Counted from the first letter of the stretch, positions 42,958 to 52,248 are shown. The stretch: DNA of 64,000 nucleotides from Streptomyces antimycoticus (GCF_005405925.1 NZ_BJHV01000001.1:6820001-6884000); one strand, 5' to 3'. Program-made: numbers and translations. The notes: generated by a model from the letters alone, not told the origin.

Positions 42958-43212
42958 ATGACGCGCAACGCCTCCGGAATGACGGCGGCGCCGAGGACGT
43001 TGCCCCAGACAGGGGACATGACGCCTGTCACACCGGGCAGCAGCCGGGAGACACCGGAAGGCGCCACCCGGAAAACACCGGAAGGCGCCACCCGGAAAAC
43101 ACCGGAAGGCGTCACCCGGACACGGAAGGCGCCACCCCACCCGGGAGACACCCGAAAGGTGTCCCACCCACCCGGAACCGAACCGCATACCGAGGAGGCC
43201 AGGAAGAGATGA
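42958..43212 (+). CDS. doubtful repeat-containing ORF (84 aa)
   Basis: An open frame of 84 codons runs through a 24-bp tandem repeat and encodes TPEGATRK units. Its stop overlaps the start of the DUF427 gene (ATGA), which would fit coupling, but codon positions look non-selected, the ATG has no clear ribosome-binding site, and the reverse strand is also open. I consider it more likely intergenic. Confidence 0.22.
   Translation: MTRNASGMTAAPRTLPQTGDMTPVTPGSSRETPEGATRKTPEGATRKTPEGVTRTRKAPPHPGDTRKVSHPPGTEPHTEEARKR
43051..43119. repeat. 24-bp tandem repeat
   Basis: Two exact copies of ACACCGGAAGGCGCCACC plus six bases (43051-43074, 43075-43098), a third with one change (43099-43119), and decayed pieces on each side, between the MarR gene and the DUF427 gene. 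The unit contains GGCGCC. Confidence 0.85.
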
Positions 43213-43603
43213 CCACCCCCGCTTCCCACCCACAGACCACCGGCACCGGCGGACACCGCGTAGATGTGGAGCGCGGCTCCCAGCACGTCACGGTCACGAT
43301 CGACGGCCGCGTCGTCGCGGAGTCGACCCGCCCCCTGCTCGTCCACGAGACCGGTCTCCCCGTCCGCTACTACCTCCCCCGGAGGACGTGGACCTGACCC
43401 TCTTCCAGCCGACCGACTCCCACACCACCTGCCCCTTCAAGGGCGAGGCCGCGTACTGGACCTACCGCGGAGCGGCAGGCGACGAGGTGGAGCCCCGGCC
43501 GGACGTGGTGTGGGCGTACCCGCAGCCGATCGAGAAGGTGGCGGAGATCAAGGACCATCTGTCGTTCTACGACGCGGTCGCGAAGATCGAGATATCGGAG
43601 TAG
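43209..43603 (+). pseudogene. DUF427 protein, frameshifted
   Basis: The first frame reads a DUF427 N-terminal half (GSQHVTVTIDGRVVAESTRPLLVHETGLPVRYYLP) and then stops at 43406; the family sequence resumes one frame over as EDVDLTLFQPTDSHTTCPFKGEAAYWTYR and continues to the end at 43603. The junction is a run of five C at 43376-43380; six would restore LPPEDV and one open frame of about 131 codons. It is either a recent mutation or a sequencing error. DUF427 proteins are small beta proteins of unknown activity. Confidence 0.85.
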
Positions 43604-43693
43604 AGAACCGAAGCCAAAGACGGCACAACCGCCGCGGCAGGGATCACCCCATCAGGGGCCTTCCGGGAACCCCCCGGAGGGAACCCCTGACGC

Positions 43694-44176
43694 GTGCACA
43701 TCCACGCGTACTCGTGGCTGGGTGAGAAGGAGCTGTTCGACCGGGAGGCCCTCCGCCGCCCACCCGACCGCCCCCACCCGCCGGTCACGGGGGAGGACGA
43801 GGCGTACTACCGCGAGGACCAGGAGCGCTACCGCACCCTCCTGGAAACCTTCCGCCACTCGGAACTCCCCCCACTGGAAACGTCCCTCTGGCTCCTGAAG
43901 TCCCCCACCCTCATCCGGGCCACCTTCGAAGAACCCAAGGACGCGGCCGCCTGGCTGGGCCGCGACCTGACCGAACACGCCCCCGGCTTCCTCTCCCACC
44001 AGGAAGCCGACACCGCCCGCCTGGCCCGCCTGGTCACCACGGCCGCCGACCGCCTGACCCACGGCACAGACGTCTCCTTCGGCTTCTACCTGGGCCGCAC
44101 CTCATTCCTCTCCCTGGCCCTGGTGACGTGCTCTCCGAACCACTGGGCCCCGGACCTCCCCTGCCCCATGGCCTGA
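43694..44176 (+). CDS. hypothetical protein (160 aa)
   Basis: A mainly helical protein, MHIHAYSWLGEKELFDRE to CPMA, with an acidic EDEAYYREDQERYRTLLETFRH segment and a C-terminal DVSFGFYLGRTSFLSLALVTC. GTG 43694 is the only reasonable start; GGAGGG lies some 13 bases upstream. No family recognised. It is convergent with the STAND gene at 44240. Confidence 0.6.
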   Translation: MHIHAYSWLGEKELFDREALRRPPDRPHPPVTGEDEAYYREDQERYRTLLETFRHSELPPLETSLWLLKSPTLIRATFEEPKDAAAWLGRDLTEHAPGFLSHQEADTARLARLVTTAADRLTHGTDVSFGFYLGRTSFLSLALVTCSPNHWAPDLPCPMA

Positions 44177-44191
44177 CGCGCACCCGACCAA

Positions 44192-44229
44192 GGGCCCGGG
44201 CCCGGGGGCCCGGGGGCCCGGGCCCGGGG
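44192..44229. terminator. GC palindrome between convergent genes
   Basis: Overlapping GGGCCC/CCCGGG units form a 38-bp self-complementary tract right after the 160-residue gene and 10 bp before the convergent STAND stop. It probably terminates both transcripts. Confidence 0.65.
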
Positions 44230-44239
44230 CTCGGCGGCC

Positions 44240-46594
44240 TCAGGGCTGAGACGCCCCCAAGGCATCATCGATCCGGCTCCGCAGTTCGACCGCCCGCGCA
44301 TCGTCGTACGCCGCCAGCGTGCACGACGCCTCCTCCCAATGCCGCCGTGCTTCCTCCTCCGCGCCACTACCCCCGGATCCGCGCAGCGCACTGGCCAGGC
44401 CGTCGAGTGCGAGTGCCAACTGCCAGTGGTCGTCGAGCTCGCGATGGGCCGCGGCCGCCCGCCGGTGGAACGCGGCCGCCTCCTCGAATCGGCCCAGTCG
44501 GCCGTACGCCTCACCGGCGGCGTTCCAGGCACGCGCCTCCCGCGATCGGTCCCCGAGCTGCCGATGCAGCACTGTGGCCCGCTGATATGAGACCAAGGCG
44601 TCCTCGGGACGGCCGTCGGCCACCTCGGCCTGTCCGAGGTCCAGCAGCCAATACCCCTCCCAGACATGATTGCGATGCCGACGGGCGATCTCGACGGCGC
44701 TCCCGGCAGACTCCAGGGCGTCCCGTATGGCGCCCTGCTCCCGCTGTACGGCGCTCAGAATCCGCAGGGCGTTGCCCTCACCGCCCTTGTCGCCCCGCTC
44801 CCGCAGCATGGCCAACGCCTCGTGAACGACCCGAGAGGCTTCCTCGAGCCGACCCGCCTCGTAGCCCACCGTGGCGATATTGGCGAGCAGTGTGGGCTCC
44901 CACTCGGACGCTCCGAGCTCCCGGAAGAGGGCCAGCGCCTCGGTGAAACGCTGCTTCGCCGCCTCCAACTGCCGTGTCCGCACATGGACCAGCCCGAGCG
45001 CGTTCAGCGACAGTGCTTCCCCCAGCCGGTCACCCAGCTCACGACGCACCGCCAGGGCACCCTCGTGGTACCGCGCCGCCTCCGCCGGACGGTGCGACTG
45101 CCGGCAGGCCATGCCCAGGCTCTCCAGAAGCCTCGCCTCCCCGGCCCGGTCACCCGCCCGCCGGGCGGCACTCAGCCCGATGTGCCCCATGGCGAACCAC
45201 TCCTCGAACGCGTTGTGGCGCGCGTGCAGAGGACGCAGCAGAGCGGGCAGTTGCCAGGCGATCACGTCGAGCCCGGCATCGGCGGCGGTGCGCGCGGCGG
45301 CCAAGAGATTGCCGTGCTCCAGCTCGTACCACCGCATCGCCTCGTTGTAGTCCGCGAAGGCCGGCGGTGTCACACCGTCGGGCAGCGCGTCGAGCGGAAC
45401 GGGCGGCTCGGCCGGGCTGACGCGCGTGCGTGCCGCATCGGCGGCGTGCAGATACCAGGTCAGTGCCCGGAGGCGGGCCGCCTCGCGGGTCTCGACGGGC
45501 TCCTCGTGCTGTGCCTGGTCGATGGCGTAGGCGCGCAGCAGATCGTGGAACTCGAAGCGGTCGGGGGCGGTCTGCGTCAGCAGATGCGCTCCGACCAGGA
45601 CGTCGAGCAGGTGCTGTGCCCGGCTGTGCCCGACTCCGGCGAGGGCGGCGGCCGCCGAGACCTCGAACTCGGGCCCCGGATGCAGCCCGAGCAGCCTGAA
45701 GAAACGCGCGGCTTCGGCGGGCAGCGCCCGATAGGACCAGGCGAACACCGTGCGCACCGCGTCTGCTTCCTCGTCGTCTCCCACGGTCAGAGCCTCCCAA
45801 AGGGCGGATTCGTCACGGAGGTCTCTGATCAACTCGTCAAGGCTCATCAGGGGCCGGCTGGCGGCCCGTTCGGCGGCGATGCGCAACGCCAGCGGCAGCC
45901 GGGCACACAAGCGCGCCAACTCGGCCAGCTTCTCCGCATCGTCCTCGGGCCGGTACCCGGCGGTGACGGTACGCAGCAGGGCCACGGCTTCCGGCTCGGC
46001 CAGCGTGCCCAGCGTCAACCGATGCGCCCCGTCCCGGACGGCCAGCCCCGACAGCCGGCTACGACTGGTGACGAGCACCAGACACCCCGCAGTGCCCGGC
46101 AGCAGCGGACGTACCTGGCTCACGGAGGCGGCGTTGTCGAGCACGATCAGCATCCGCCGCCCGGCCAGCAGCGAACGGTACAGCGCCGCACTGGCCTCCG
46201 GATCGGCCGGAACCGCCGCCCCCGACACCCCGAGCGCCAGCAGAAAGCGGTGCAGCACCTCGGGAGCGGTGACGGGCGCCCCCGGGTCATAGCCGCGCAG
46301 GTTCACATACAACTGCCCATCAGGGAAATGCGATTGGGCCTGGTGCGCCCAGCGCAGCGCCAGCGAGGTCTTACCCGCCCCCGCCATTCCCGCGATCACA
46401 CAAATGGAGACGACGAGCGGCTCCCCGCCATCTCCGGTCAGAATCGCATTGAGCCGCTCCAACTCACTGGTCCGGTTGACGAATCCGCGTATGTCCCCCG
46501 GAAGCTGCCGTGGCCGCGGGGTATCACCGTGAGCACCGTGCCGACCCATCCCATGGAAATGCACTCCGCCGCGCACATCACGGGCCTGCACCAC
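44240..46594 (-). CDS. STAND NTPase (NB-ARC plus TPR), module copy A
   Basis: A 784-residue protein from GTG 46594: NB-ARC with Walker A GMAGAGKTS near residue 70, Walker B MLIVLDNA, GLPL-like LCARLPLALRIAAERA, a winged helix ending FRLLGLHPGPEF, then TPRs to the end. It resembles the ATPase half of AfsR but has no DNA-binding or activation domain. It is the third gene of a module repeated at 59105-62427. The start is doubtful: similarity to copy B extends upstream (SQLSGSAGDVVQAR), the frame is open back to the DUF6879 TAG at 46724, and no ATG/GTG/TTG lies between. Confidence 0.88.
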   Translation of the reverse strand: MVQARDVRGGVHFHGMGRHGAHGDTPRPRQLPGDIRGFVNRTSELERLNAILTGDGGEPLVVSICVIAGMAGAGKTSLALRWAHQAQSHFPDGQLYVNLRGYDPGAPVTAPEVLHRFLLALGVSGAAVPADPEASAALYRSLLAGRRMLIVLDNAASVSQVRPLLPGTAGCLVLVTSRSRLSGLAVRDGAHRLTLGTLAEPEAVALLRTVTAGYRPEDDAEKLAELARLCARLPLALRIAAERAASRPLMSLDELIRDLRDESALWEALTVGDDEEADAVRTVFAWSYRALPAEAARFFRLLGLHPGPEFEVSAAAALAGVGHSRAQHLLDVLVGAHLLTQTAPDRFEFHDLLRAYAIDQAQHEEPVETREAARLRALTWYLHAADAARTRVSPAEPPVPLDALPDGVTPPAFADYNEAMRWYELEHGNLLAAARTAADAGLDVIAWQLPALLRPLHARHNAFEEWFAMGHIGLSAARRAGDRAGEARLLESLGMACRQSHRPAEAARYHEGALAVRRELGDRLGEALSLNALGLVHVRTRQLEAAKQRFTEALALFRELGASEWEPTLLANIATVGYEAGRLEEASRVVHEALAMLRERGDKGGEGNALRILSAVQREQGAIRDALESAGSAVEIARRHRNHVWEGYWLLDLGQAEVADGRPEDALVSYQRATVLHRQLGDRSREARAWNAAGEAYGRLGRFEEAAAFHRRAAAAHRELDDHWQLALALDGLASALRGSGGSGAEEEARRHWEEASCTLAAYDDARAVELRSRIDDALGASQP

Positions 46595-46723
46595 ATCACC
46601 CGCGGACCCCGACAGCTGCGACTGCGTCCCATGCGGCCCCTGGGACTGCGGCGCTTGCGGGGATTCCGGCGCTTGCGGGGATTCTTCCTGGGCGCCTTCC
46701 CGCTCTCTGTCCTCGTTGATCGT

Positions 46724-47350
46724 CTACTCCGCAGCTGTCGGGGGCGGCAAAGGGGCCACCTTGCGCTCAAAGTAAGAACTCATCTCTTCACCGGCTTCAT
46801 AAAGCCCCTCGATGAACTCCTCCCACCGTGTCAGCACGTCCGGATCAACGAATCGCACCGCACCATCGCTGATTCCCCGACTGTCATAAACGACCTTGTA
46901 CAGCGTCCGGCCGCCCAGCGAAACCAGCTCCGGCAGTGGCCCGCTCTCCTCGAACCCCCTGATGTGCTCAGGCCCGACCACCCTGATCCGCTCACCGCAC
47001 TCGGCCCGCAGCCGCAAGAGGTGCAGTTCCCACTGGAGGTAGGGAACGATCGGCTCCTCCACGACCCGCACCCGATAGAGACTGAAGTTCCGCTTGGCCG
47101 CCTCACCCATGTATTGCAGCAGGCCGTCACGTCGTTGCTCGATGAGCCGCAGAGCGCCTTCCCAATCGCCTTGCGAAAAGGCTTTCCAGCTGTCGCTGCC
47201 GGGCTCCTGGAAATGCTGTTGCCGCTCCAGCTTCCACGAGTCATGGCCCTCGTCATCCCATACGCGCTCCCGGAAGTCGGCCCGGTAGGTGTCCCGTGAC
47301 AGCCGATCACCCTGCGAGATATCGAGAACAGGAAGCTCAAGGCTAAGCAT
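46724..47350 (-). CDS. DUF6879 family protein, module copy A
   Basis: A 208-residue protein with the family pattern SSWKLER-like (DSWKLERQQHF), a central YRVRVVEEPIVPYLQWELHLLRLRAECGERIRVV and GPLPELVSLGGRTLYKVVYD. It is soluble, with no signal or membrane helix. The start overlaps the stop of the 90-residue gene by eight bases, and the same overlap occurs in copy B. Function unknown; constant linkage to a STAND ATPase suggests a partner or effector. Confidence 0.85.
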   Translation of the reverse strand: MLSLELPVLDISQGDRLSRDTYRADFRERVWDDEGHDSWKLERQQHFQEPGSDSWKAFSQGDWEGALRLIEQRRDGLLQYMGEAAKRNFSLYRVRVVEEPIVPYLQWELHLLRLRAECGERIRVVGPEHIRGFEESGPLPELVSLGGRTLYKVVYDSRGISDGAVRFVDPDVLTRWEEFIEGLYEAGEEMSSYFERKVAPLPPPTAAE

Positions 47351-47615
47351 CAGGAATCTCCGCCTTCGCGGCGCTCAATGTATTTCCCGGAATCACGACG
47401 AGCCGCTCATCCATGGCGATGCGGACATCCACGGGTAGACGAGACCGATATGCATCGGTGAGGTCTCGTCCGATGACCGCGATATCTCCGTTGTCGAGCT
47501 GCCAGATATCGGGGCAGTCGTCGTGGTCACCGGTGGTGCCCAGTTCGCTCGGTGACTTCCCTAACCGACGCACGAATGACGCGGACGGATCCGCATCCCA
47601 TGAACGACGAGTCAT
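47343..47615 (-). CDS. conserved small protein, first gene of module copy A
   Basis: A 90-residue protein, TRRSWDADPSASFVRRLGKS... with a strongly conserved CPDIWQLDNGDIAVIGRD core and DERLVVIPGNTLSAAK end. It is nearly colinear with the 89-residue protein of copy B. ATG 47615 lies six bases after GGGAGG; the adjacent ATG 47618 is three bases from it. No function known; a role as sensor or inhibitor of the module is only a guess. Confidence 0.82.
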   Translation of the reverse strand: MTRRSWDADPSASFVRRLGKSPSELGTTGDHDDCPDIWQLDNGDIAVIGRDLTDAYRSRLPVDVRIAMDERLVVIPGNTLSAAKAEIPDA

Positions 47616-47949
47616 CATCCGCCTCCCGTAGACCTTTCTGCCCTGACTCCCGCTGGCGCCGCGACGGCCCCAGCCATGCATGGCAACGGATTGTAGGGGT
47701 CCTGGTTACGGAGAGCAATGATTTGAGTGTTTGACTACTTGTTTTCCTGTGCCATTTCGGCCATTTGTGATCGGGACCGTCACAGGACTCATACGGCTCA
47801 CAAGAACCTCCAGTGCCGTCCGCTCCGTGCGACGGAGCCGATCACCGGCCGGAATTGCGCTCTGCCGCAATTGCGCCCTTTCGATACCGGGCCCTCCCTC
47901 TTCACCCTTCAACCAGGAGCGATGCAGCGGGGTCAAGGGGGAATCCGCG
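47616..47949. other. divergent promoter region between module A and the beta-family gene
   Basis: These 334 bases are richer in A+T than their surroundings (for example ATTTGAGTGTTTGACTACTT) and hold the promoter of module A. I see no gene in them. Confidence 0.6.
47690..47718 (-). promoter_or_regulatory. predicted promoter of module A
   Basis: On the minus strand, TTGCTC (47718-47713) and TACAAT (47695-47690) are separated by exactly 17 bases, a good housekeeping-sigma promoter, 75 bp before the ATG. The equivalent place in copy B has TACAGT. Confidence 0.6.
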
Positions 47950-49043
47950 ATGGTCGAGCCGATCTATGTACCCGTACTGCCGACGCGCCGGAGCTCATGG
48001 GACGCCTACGCGGGCCTGGCGACAGAAGTACGACGACGTGTCGCACCGCTGTGGACGGTCGTTCCACGCGTCGGGCCGGAGCGCACCAGAGGGGCGAGCC
48101 CCGCAACGGACCCGGACACCGACTCGCCGGAGCTGGGCCGTTGGTTCACCGCACGCATGGACAACCTCATCAAGGCGATGGGCGGGCTCGCCGGTTGGGT
48201 GGACCCCGTCCACATCGAGCGGCACGTCGAGGCGTCGGCCATCGGCTTGTGGCGCGTGGCGACCAGAAGCGAGCTACGCCTGGTCACCGGCCCGGAGCGA
48301 GCCCCGGGCCGCCAGCGCTATGCCGCCGACCTCGCCTCCCTCAGCGGACGAGGCATCGGCATACGCGTATTGCTCGACGCCGCGCGGGACGCATCGCGCT
48401 CCGAGGACCTCCTGGCCCTGGTCGGCCAACTCCGTCTGCCCCCGTCGCAGCTCGACCTCCTTCTGGACATCGGCATGGTCGCGGACGCCGCCGAAGCGGC
48501 CAAACTCGCCCTCGTCGGCGTAGACGCCCTTGCCACCCTGGTCCCCTGGCGCACGGTCGTCCTCACCGGAGGAGCCTTCCCCCGCGACCGGGACCACCCG
48601 GATGGGCGACCGACACGCATCTCCCGGCGCCACGACTGGCAGGTCCACCAGTCGGTCCGCGCCTCCCGCCCGGAATTCCCGGGCCCACTGATCTACGGCG
48701 ACTACTCCGTGGAACACGCGCACAGCGCGAACATCTCCGCCCGGCCCTACGGCCCCCCGTACGGTCTGCTCCGCTACACCGCCGCACACCACTTCCTCAT
48801 CGCCCGGGCGCCCCTCAGGGGTCCCGACCGTGCCCCCGGGCCCGGGCGATGGCCCGTCGGATGGTGACGTCCGACTCCTTCCGTGGCATCGAGGACACCA
48901 CGTCGAGCGACGGTGAGCGCTGGCTCCACACCTGCGCCTACGGCGACGGCTCGGCCGGCTCGGGCAACGCCGAGAAATGGATTCAGGTCGGCCATCTCCA
49001 GCACATGAACTACGTCGCACGGCAGTTGATCCGGCCGTGCTGA
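47950..49043 (+). pseudogene. beta-family protein (PF14350), frameshifted
   Basis: The reading frame from ATG 47950 (AAGGGGGA seven bases upstream) matches the phage-type beta protein family: VEPIYVPVLPTRRSSWDAYAGL at the start, GPLIYGDYSVEH late. It stops at 48867, but the conserved C terminus (ARAMARRMVTSDSFRGIEDTT ... NAEKWIQVGHLQHMNYVARQL) continues in the next frame to 49043. A run of five C at 48833-48837 lies at the junction; six would join both parts into about 364 codons. Family members are found in phages and defence-rich regions; activity unknown. Confidence 0.82.
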
Positions 49044-49107
49044 CCCCGCCGGACGGGCGCATCCGGCGGGGTCTGGGTGCTGGCGCCTGAGCGGTAAGGC
49101 GTGCCGC

Positions 49108-49776
49108 TCAGCCGAAGTTCACGTCACTGCACAGGAAGTACGTCTGGTCCATGTGCGACGCCTGCCAGATCGTGTAGACGACGTGGCGACCGGTGTAGCC
49201 GGAGGTGCTGACGTCGATCGCGTAGTTCTGGCTGGGGGCGTACTTGCCGGTCGTGGTGACCAGTTGCAGGTCACTCCACTTGAGCGGCTGGGTGGTGGGG
49301 TCGTACCCCTGGCGGGACACATACACCTTGAAGTAGTCCGCACCGTGGCTGGCCTGGTCGTACAGCTTGACGGTGAACTTGCCGCCGATGTTCGTCGTCT
49401 GCCAGACACCCGGCGTGTCGAGCGAGTTGTAGCGGCCGCCCTCGGTGTGGCCACCGCTGCACAGCTGCCCGTCCGGGATCGCCGCCGGGAAGTTACCGGC
49501 GGAGCCGTTGCGGTACAGCCCGTTCCAGTTCCACATGGCGTTCGGGTTGTCCTGCCAGGCCTGCCAGCACATGGGGTCCAACTGCGCCATCTCAGGGTTC
49601 TGGAAGTCGTCGCCCCAGCGCAGCCAGCACCCGTAGTTGCGGGAGGCTGGGTCGACGACCGATCCATGGGCGCTCGCGGTGGTGGACCACGGGATCAGGC
49701 ACAGCAGCGCCGCGGCCAGCAGACCAAGGGCGCGAGACGCCCAACGTAAGGAATTGCCGCGTTCATGACAAATCAT
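49108..49776 (-). CDS. secreted lytic polysaccharide monooxygenase (AA10)
   Basis: A 222-residue secreted copper enzyme. The signal peptide ends STTASA, leaving His as residue 1 of the mature protein (HGSVVDPASRNYGCWLRWGDDF), which forms the copper histidine brace with the later His in HTEGG or ASHGAD. It oxidatively cleaves cellulose or chitin. ATG 49776 has GGAGGA upstream. Codon 10, in the signal peptide, is TTA, implying bldA dependence. A perfect CebR site 47 bp upstream argues for cello-oligosaccharide control and so for cellulose as substrate. Confidence 0.93.
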   Translation of the reverse strand: MICHERGNSLRWASRALGLLAAALLCLIPWSTTASAHGSVVDPASRNYGCWLRWGDDFQNPEMAQLDPMCWQAWQDNPNAMWNWNGLYRNGSAGNFPAAIPDGQLCSGGHTEGGRYNSLDTPGVWQTTNIGGKFTVKLYDQASHGADYFKVYVSRQGYDPTTQPLKWSDLQLVTTTGKYAPSQNYAIDVSTSGYTGRHVVYTIWQASHMDQTYFLCSDVNFG

Positions 49777-49822
49777 TTCGCGATCTTCCTCCATCGTCCT
49801 CGGGGGAGTGGTGGCAATGGGG

Positions 49823-49836
49823 TGGGAGCGCTCCCA
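49823..49836. promoter_or_regulatory. CebR operator upstream of the LPMO gene
   Basis: TGGGAGCGCTCCCA is the exact 14-bp palindrome bound by CebR, the cellobiose/cellotriose-responsive repressor of Streptomyces cellulase genes. Confidence 0.9.
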
Positions 49837-49995
49837 AGGTGGCTGCTTCCCGAACGATGAGACCTCGAAACCTGGAGCCGAGGCGGCAACAACCCACCCG
49901 AAGCACCGACCTGCCCCGAACTGCCCAGAACCCCAGGCCGGTTGACCTCCTCCCTGGCAGTGCCGCCCGCCCCGGCCCGGGGTAGTCGGCAGAGC

Positions 49996-50895
49996 ATGGG
50001 CGAGATTCTGGTCGGCACCTGTTCATGGACGGACCGCGCGCTGGTGTCCAGCGGCTGGTACCCGCCGGGGTTGCGCGACGCGGAGGGGAGACTGCGCCAC
50101 TACGCCGCCCAGTTCCCGGTGGTGGAGGTCGACGCCACGTACTACTCCCTGCCCAGCGCCCGTAACAGCACCCTATGGACCGAGCGCACCCCGGACGGAT
50201 TCCGCTTCGACGTCAAGGCGTTCTCCCTGTTCACCGGGCACCCGACGACCCCGAACGCCCTGCCCGCCGACCTGCGCCCCGCACTGACCGGACGAAGGGG
50301 CCACCGGCCGCGACCCGCAGACATCGCTCCCGGGCTGCTCGACGAGGTATGGCAGCGCTTCAGTGGAGCGCTCGAACCACTGAAGACGGCAGGGCGCCTA
50401 GGCACCCTGCTCTTCCCATTCCCACCCTGGTTCGCCCCGGACGACGCACAGGCAAAGCCGTTCCTCGCCCAATGCGCACAGCGCGCGGCGGACTGGCCCG
50501 TCGCCGTGGAGTTCCGTCACCCCGGCTGGTGGCAGGCGGACGAGCGGGCCGAGACCGAGGCGCTGCTCAAGGACTGGGACATGTCCGCCGTGGCCGTGGA
50601 CATGACCCAGAAACTGCCCGCCTCCATGCCCCCGGTCACCCCGATCACCTCACCCCGCCTCGCGGTGGCCCGCTTCCACGGCCGCAACGACGCATGGGGC
50701 TCCGGCACCAAGGAAGAGCGGTTTCGCCACACCTACACCACGGACGAACTGACGGAGTGGATCCCGCGCCTCCACGCAATGGCCGAACGGGCCGACGAGG
50801 TCCACGTCCTGTTCAACAACTGCTGCGCCGACGCGGCCGTCCGTGCGGCGGAGTCGATGCGGCGGCTGCTCGGGGCACCCGCGGGCCCGGGGTGA
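49996..50895 (+). CDS. DUF72 family protein
   Basis: A 299-residue TIM-barrel protein of the DUF72 (YecE) family: ILVGTCSWTDRALVSSGWYPPG at the start, VVEVDATYYSLPSARNSTLWTERTPDGFRFDVKAF next, then FRHPGWW and ARFHGRN. The family is widespread and its reaction is unknown. ATG 49996 fits the family start; upstream residues in frame are unlike it. It diverges from the LPMO gene by 219 bp. Confidence 0.9.
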   Translation: MGEILVGTCSWTDRALVSSGWYPPGLRDAEGRLRHYAAQFPVVEVDATYYSLPSARNSTLWTERTPDGFRFDVKAFSLFTGHPTTPNALPADLRPALTGRRGHRPRPADIAPGLLDEVWQRFSGALEPLKTAGRLGTLLFPFPPWFAPDDAQAKPFLAQCAQRAADWPVAVEFRHPGWWQADERAETEALLKDWDMSAVAVDMTQKLPASMPPVTPITSPRLAVARFHGRNDAWGSGTKEERFRHTYTTDELTEWIPRLHAMAERADEVHVLFNNCCADAAVRAAESMRRLLGAPAGPG

Positions 50896-50899
50896 CGGC

Positions 50900-52248
50900 G
50901 TGGCCGACGCCAGGGAGGGATGGGCCTGCGCTACCCAAGGTCGCCTGGTCCAGGAGTTCTGCGACCGCTCCGGCGTTCCGTACGTGGTCTTCCAGGCGAC
51001 CCGGGGTCGTAACGCCGTCGCCGAGCGGGCGGACTTCTCCGCCGCCCTCGCGCAGTCCCCGCTGCCCGGGGCGGAGCTGGTGGCCGGACTGCAGGCCGCG
51101 GACTGGAACCAGGCGCTGCGATCCCTGGCCGTCGCGGTGCCCGACGATCGCCCGAGCATCGCGGTGATCGACGAAGTGCCGTGGCTGGTGGAACGGGACC
51201 GGGAGTTCGAAGGGGCGCTGCAGACGGTCTGGGACCGCCATCTGTCCGTCAAGCCGGTTCTGCTGATCCTGGTGGGCAGCGACATGTCGGTGATGGAGGC
51301 GCTGCGGTCCTATGGCCGTCCGTTCTTCGGCCGGGCCACGAAGATGACCGTACGGCCGCTGCACCTGGCCGATGTGCGGGCGATGACCCGTCTGGACGCG
51401 GCGGACGCGGTGGACGCACTCCTGATCACCGGGGGTTTCCCCGAGATCGTCCAGTCGTGGCGGCCGGGGATGGGGCGCACCGATTTCCTGCGCGAGGCCG
51501 TGGCCAACCCCCTCTCACCGCTGCTGGTGGCGGGTGAATTGTCGCTACTGGGGGAGTTCCCCGAGGCTTCGCATGCGCGGGCGGTGCTGGAGGCGGTCGG
51601 CAGAGGCGAGCGGACCTTCTCCGCCATCGCCGCCCAAGCCGGCGGCGCCGGCGCCCTGCCCTCCGGAACCCTCTCCCCGCTGCTGCACACCCTGCAGACC
51701 AAACGCATACTGGCCACCGACCTTCCGCTCTCCACCAAGGCGGACACCAAAAACAAGCGCTACCGGATCGCCGACCCCTACCTTCGTTTCTGGCTGGCCT
51801 TCCTGCGGCGGGCCATCCCGCTCATCGAACGCGGGCGCGGGGACCTCGCCCTCGAGCGCATCGAACGGTCCTGGACCACCTGGCGAGGACGGGCGGTCGA
51901 GCCGATCATCCGCGAGTCGCTGCTGCCGCCTGCTCCCCGATGACCGGTGGCCCCATACGGAGGCGGTCGGCGCCTGGTGGAACCGCCAGAACAACCCCGA
52001 GATCGACCTGATCGGCGCCGACCGCGAACCGGTAGCCGGCAGGGTGCACTTCATCGGCTCGGTCAAGTGGCTGGAGTCCCAGCCGTTCGGCCGCCGCGAA
52101 TACGACGCCCTGGCCAGGGACATGCTCGCGGTCCCCGGCGCCGAACCGGACACCCCCCCTGGTCGCCGTCTCCCGCTGCGGCACCGAAAACGACCTCCCG
52201 CTCGCGGCGCACTGGGGCCCGGAAGATCTGGTGCGCGCTTGGCAGTAG
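50900..52248 (+). pseudogene. remnant of an AAA ATPase with DUF234-type nuclease-like end
   Basis: The region reads as an archaeal-type ATPase: RLVQEFCDRSGVPYVVFQATRG, PSIAVIDEVPWL (Walker B), then the wHTH-like RIADPYLRFWLAFL and a C-terminal WWNRQNNPEIDLIGAD...FIGSVKW that resembles a PD-(D/E)xK core. The N-terminal Walker A that precedes LVQEF in the family is absent. The frame shifts near 51925 and again at a seven-C run at about 52153, before ending at 52248. Loss of the P-loop plus two frameshifts makes it non-functional. Confidence 0.78.

Noticed and set aside
43051..43119. CRISPR-like look of the 24-bp repeats
   Set aside because: The units are directly adjacent without spacers, and no cas genes are present.
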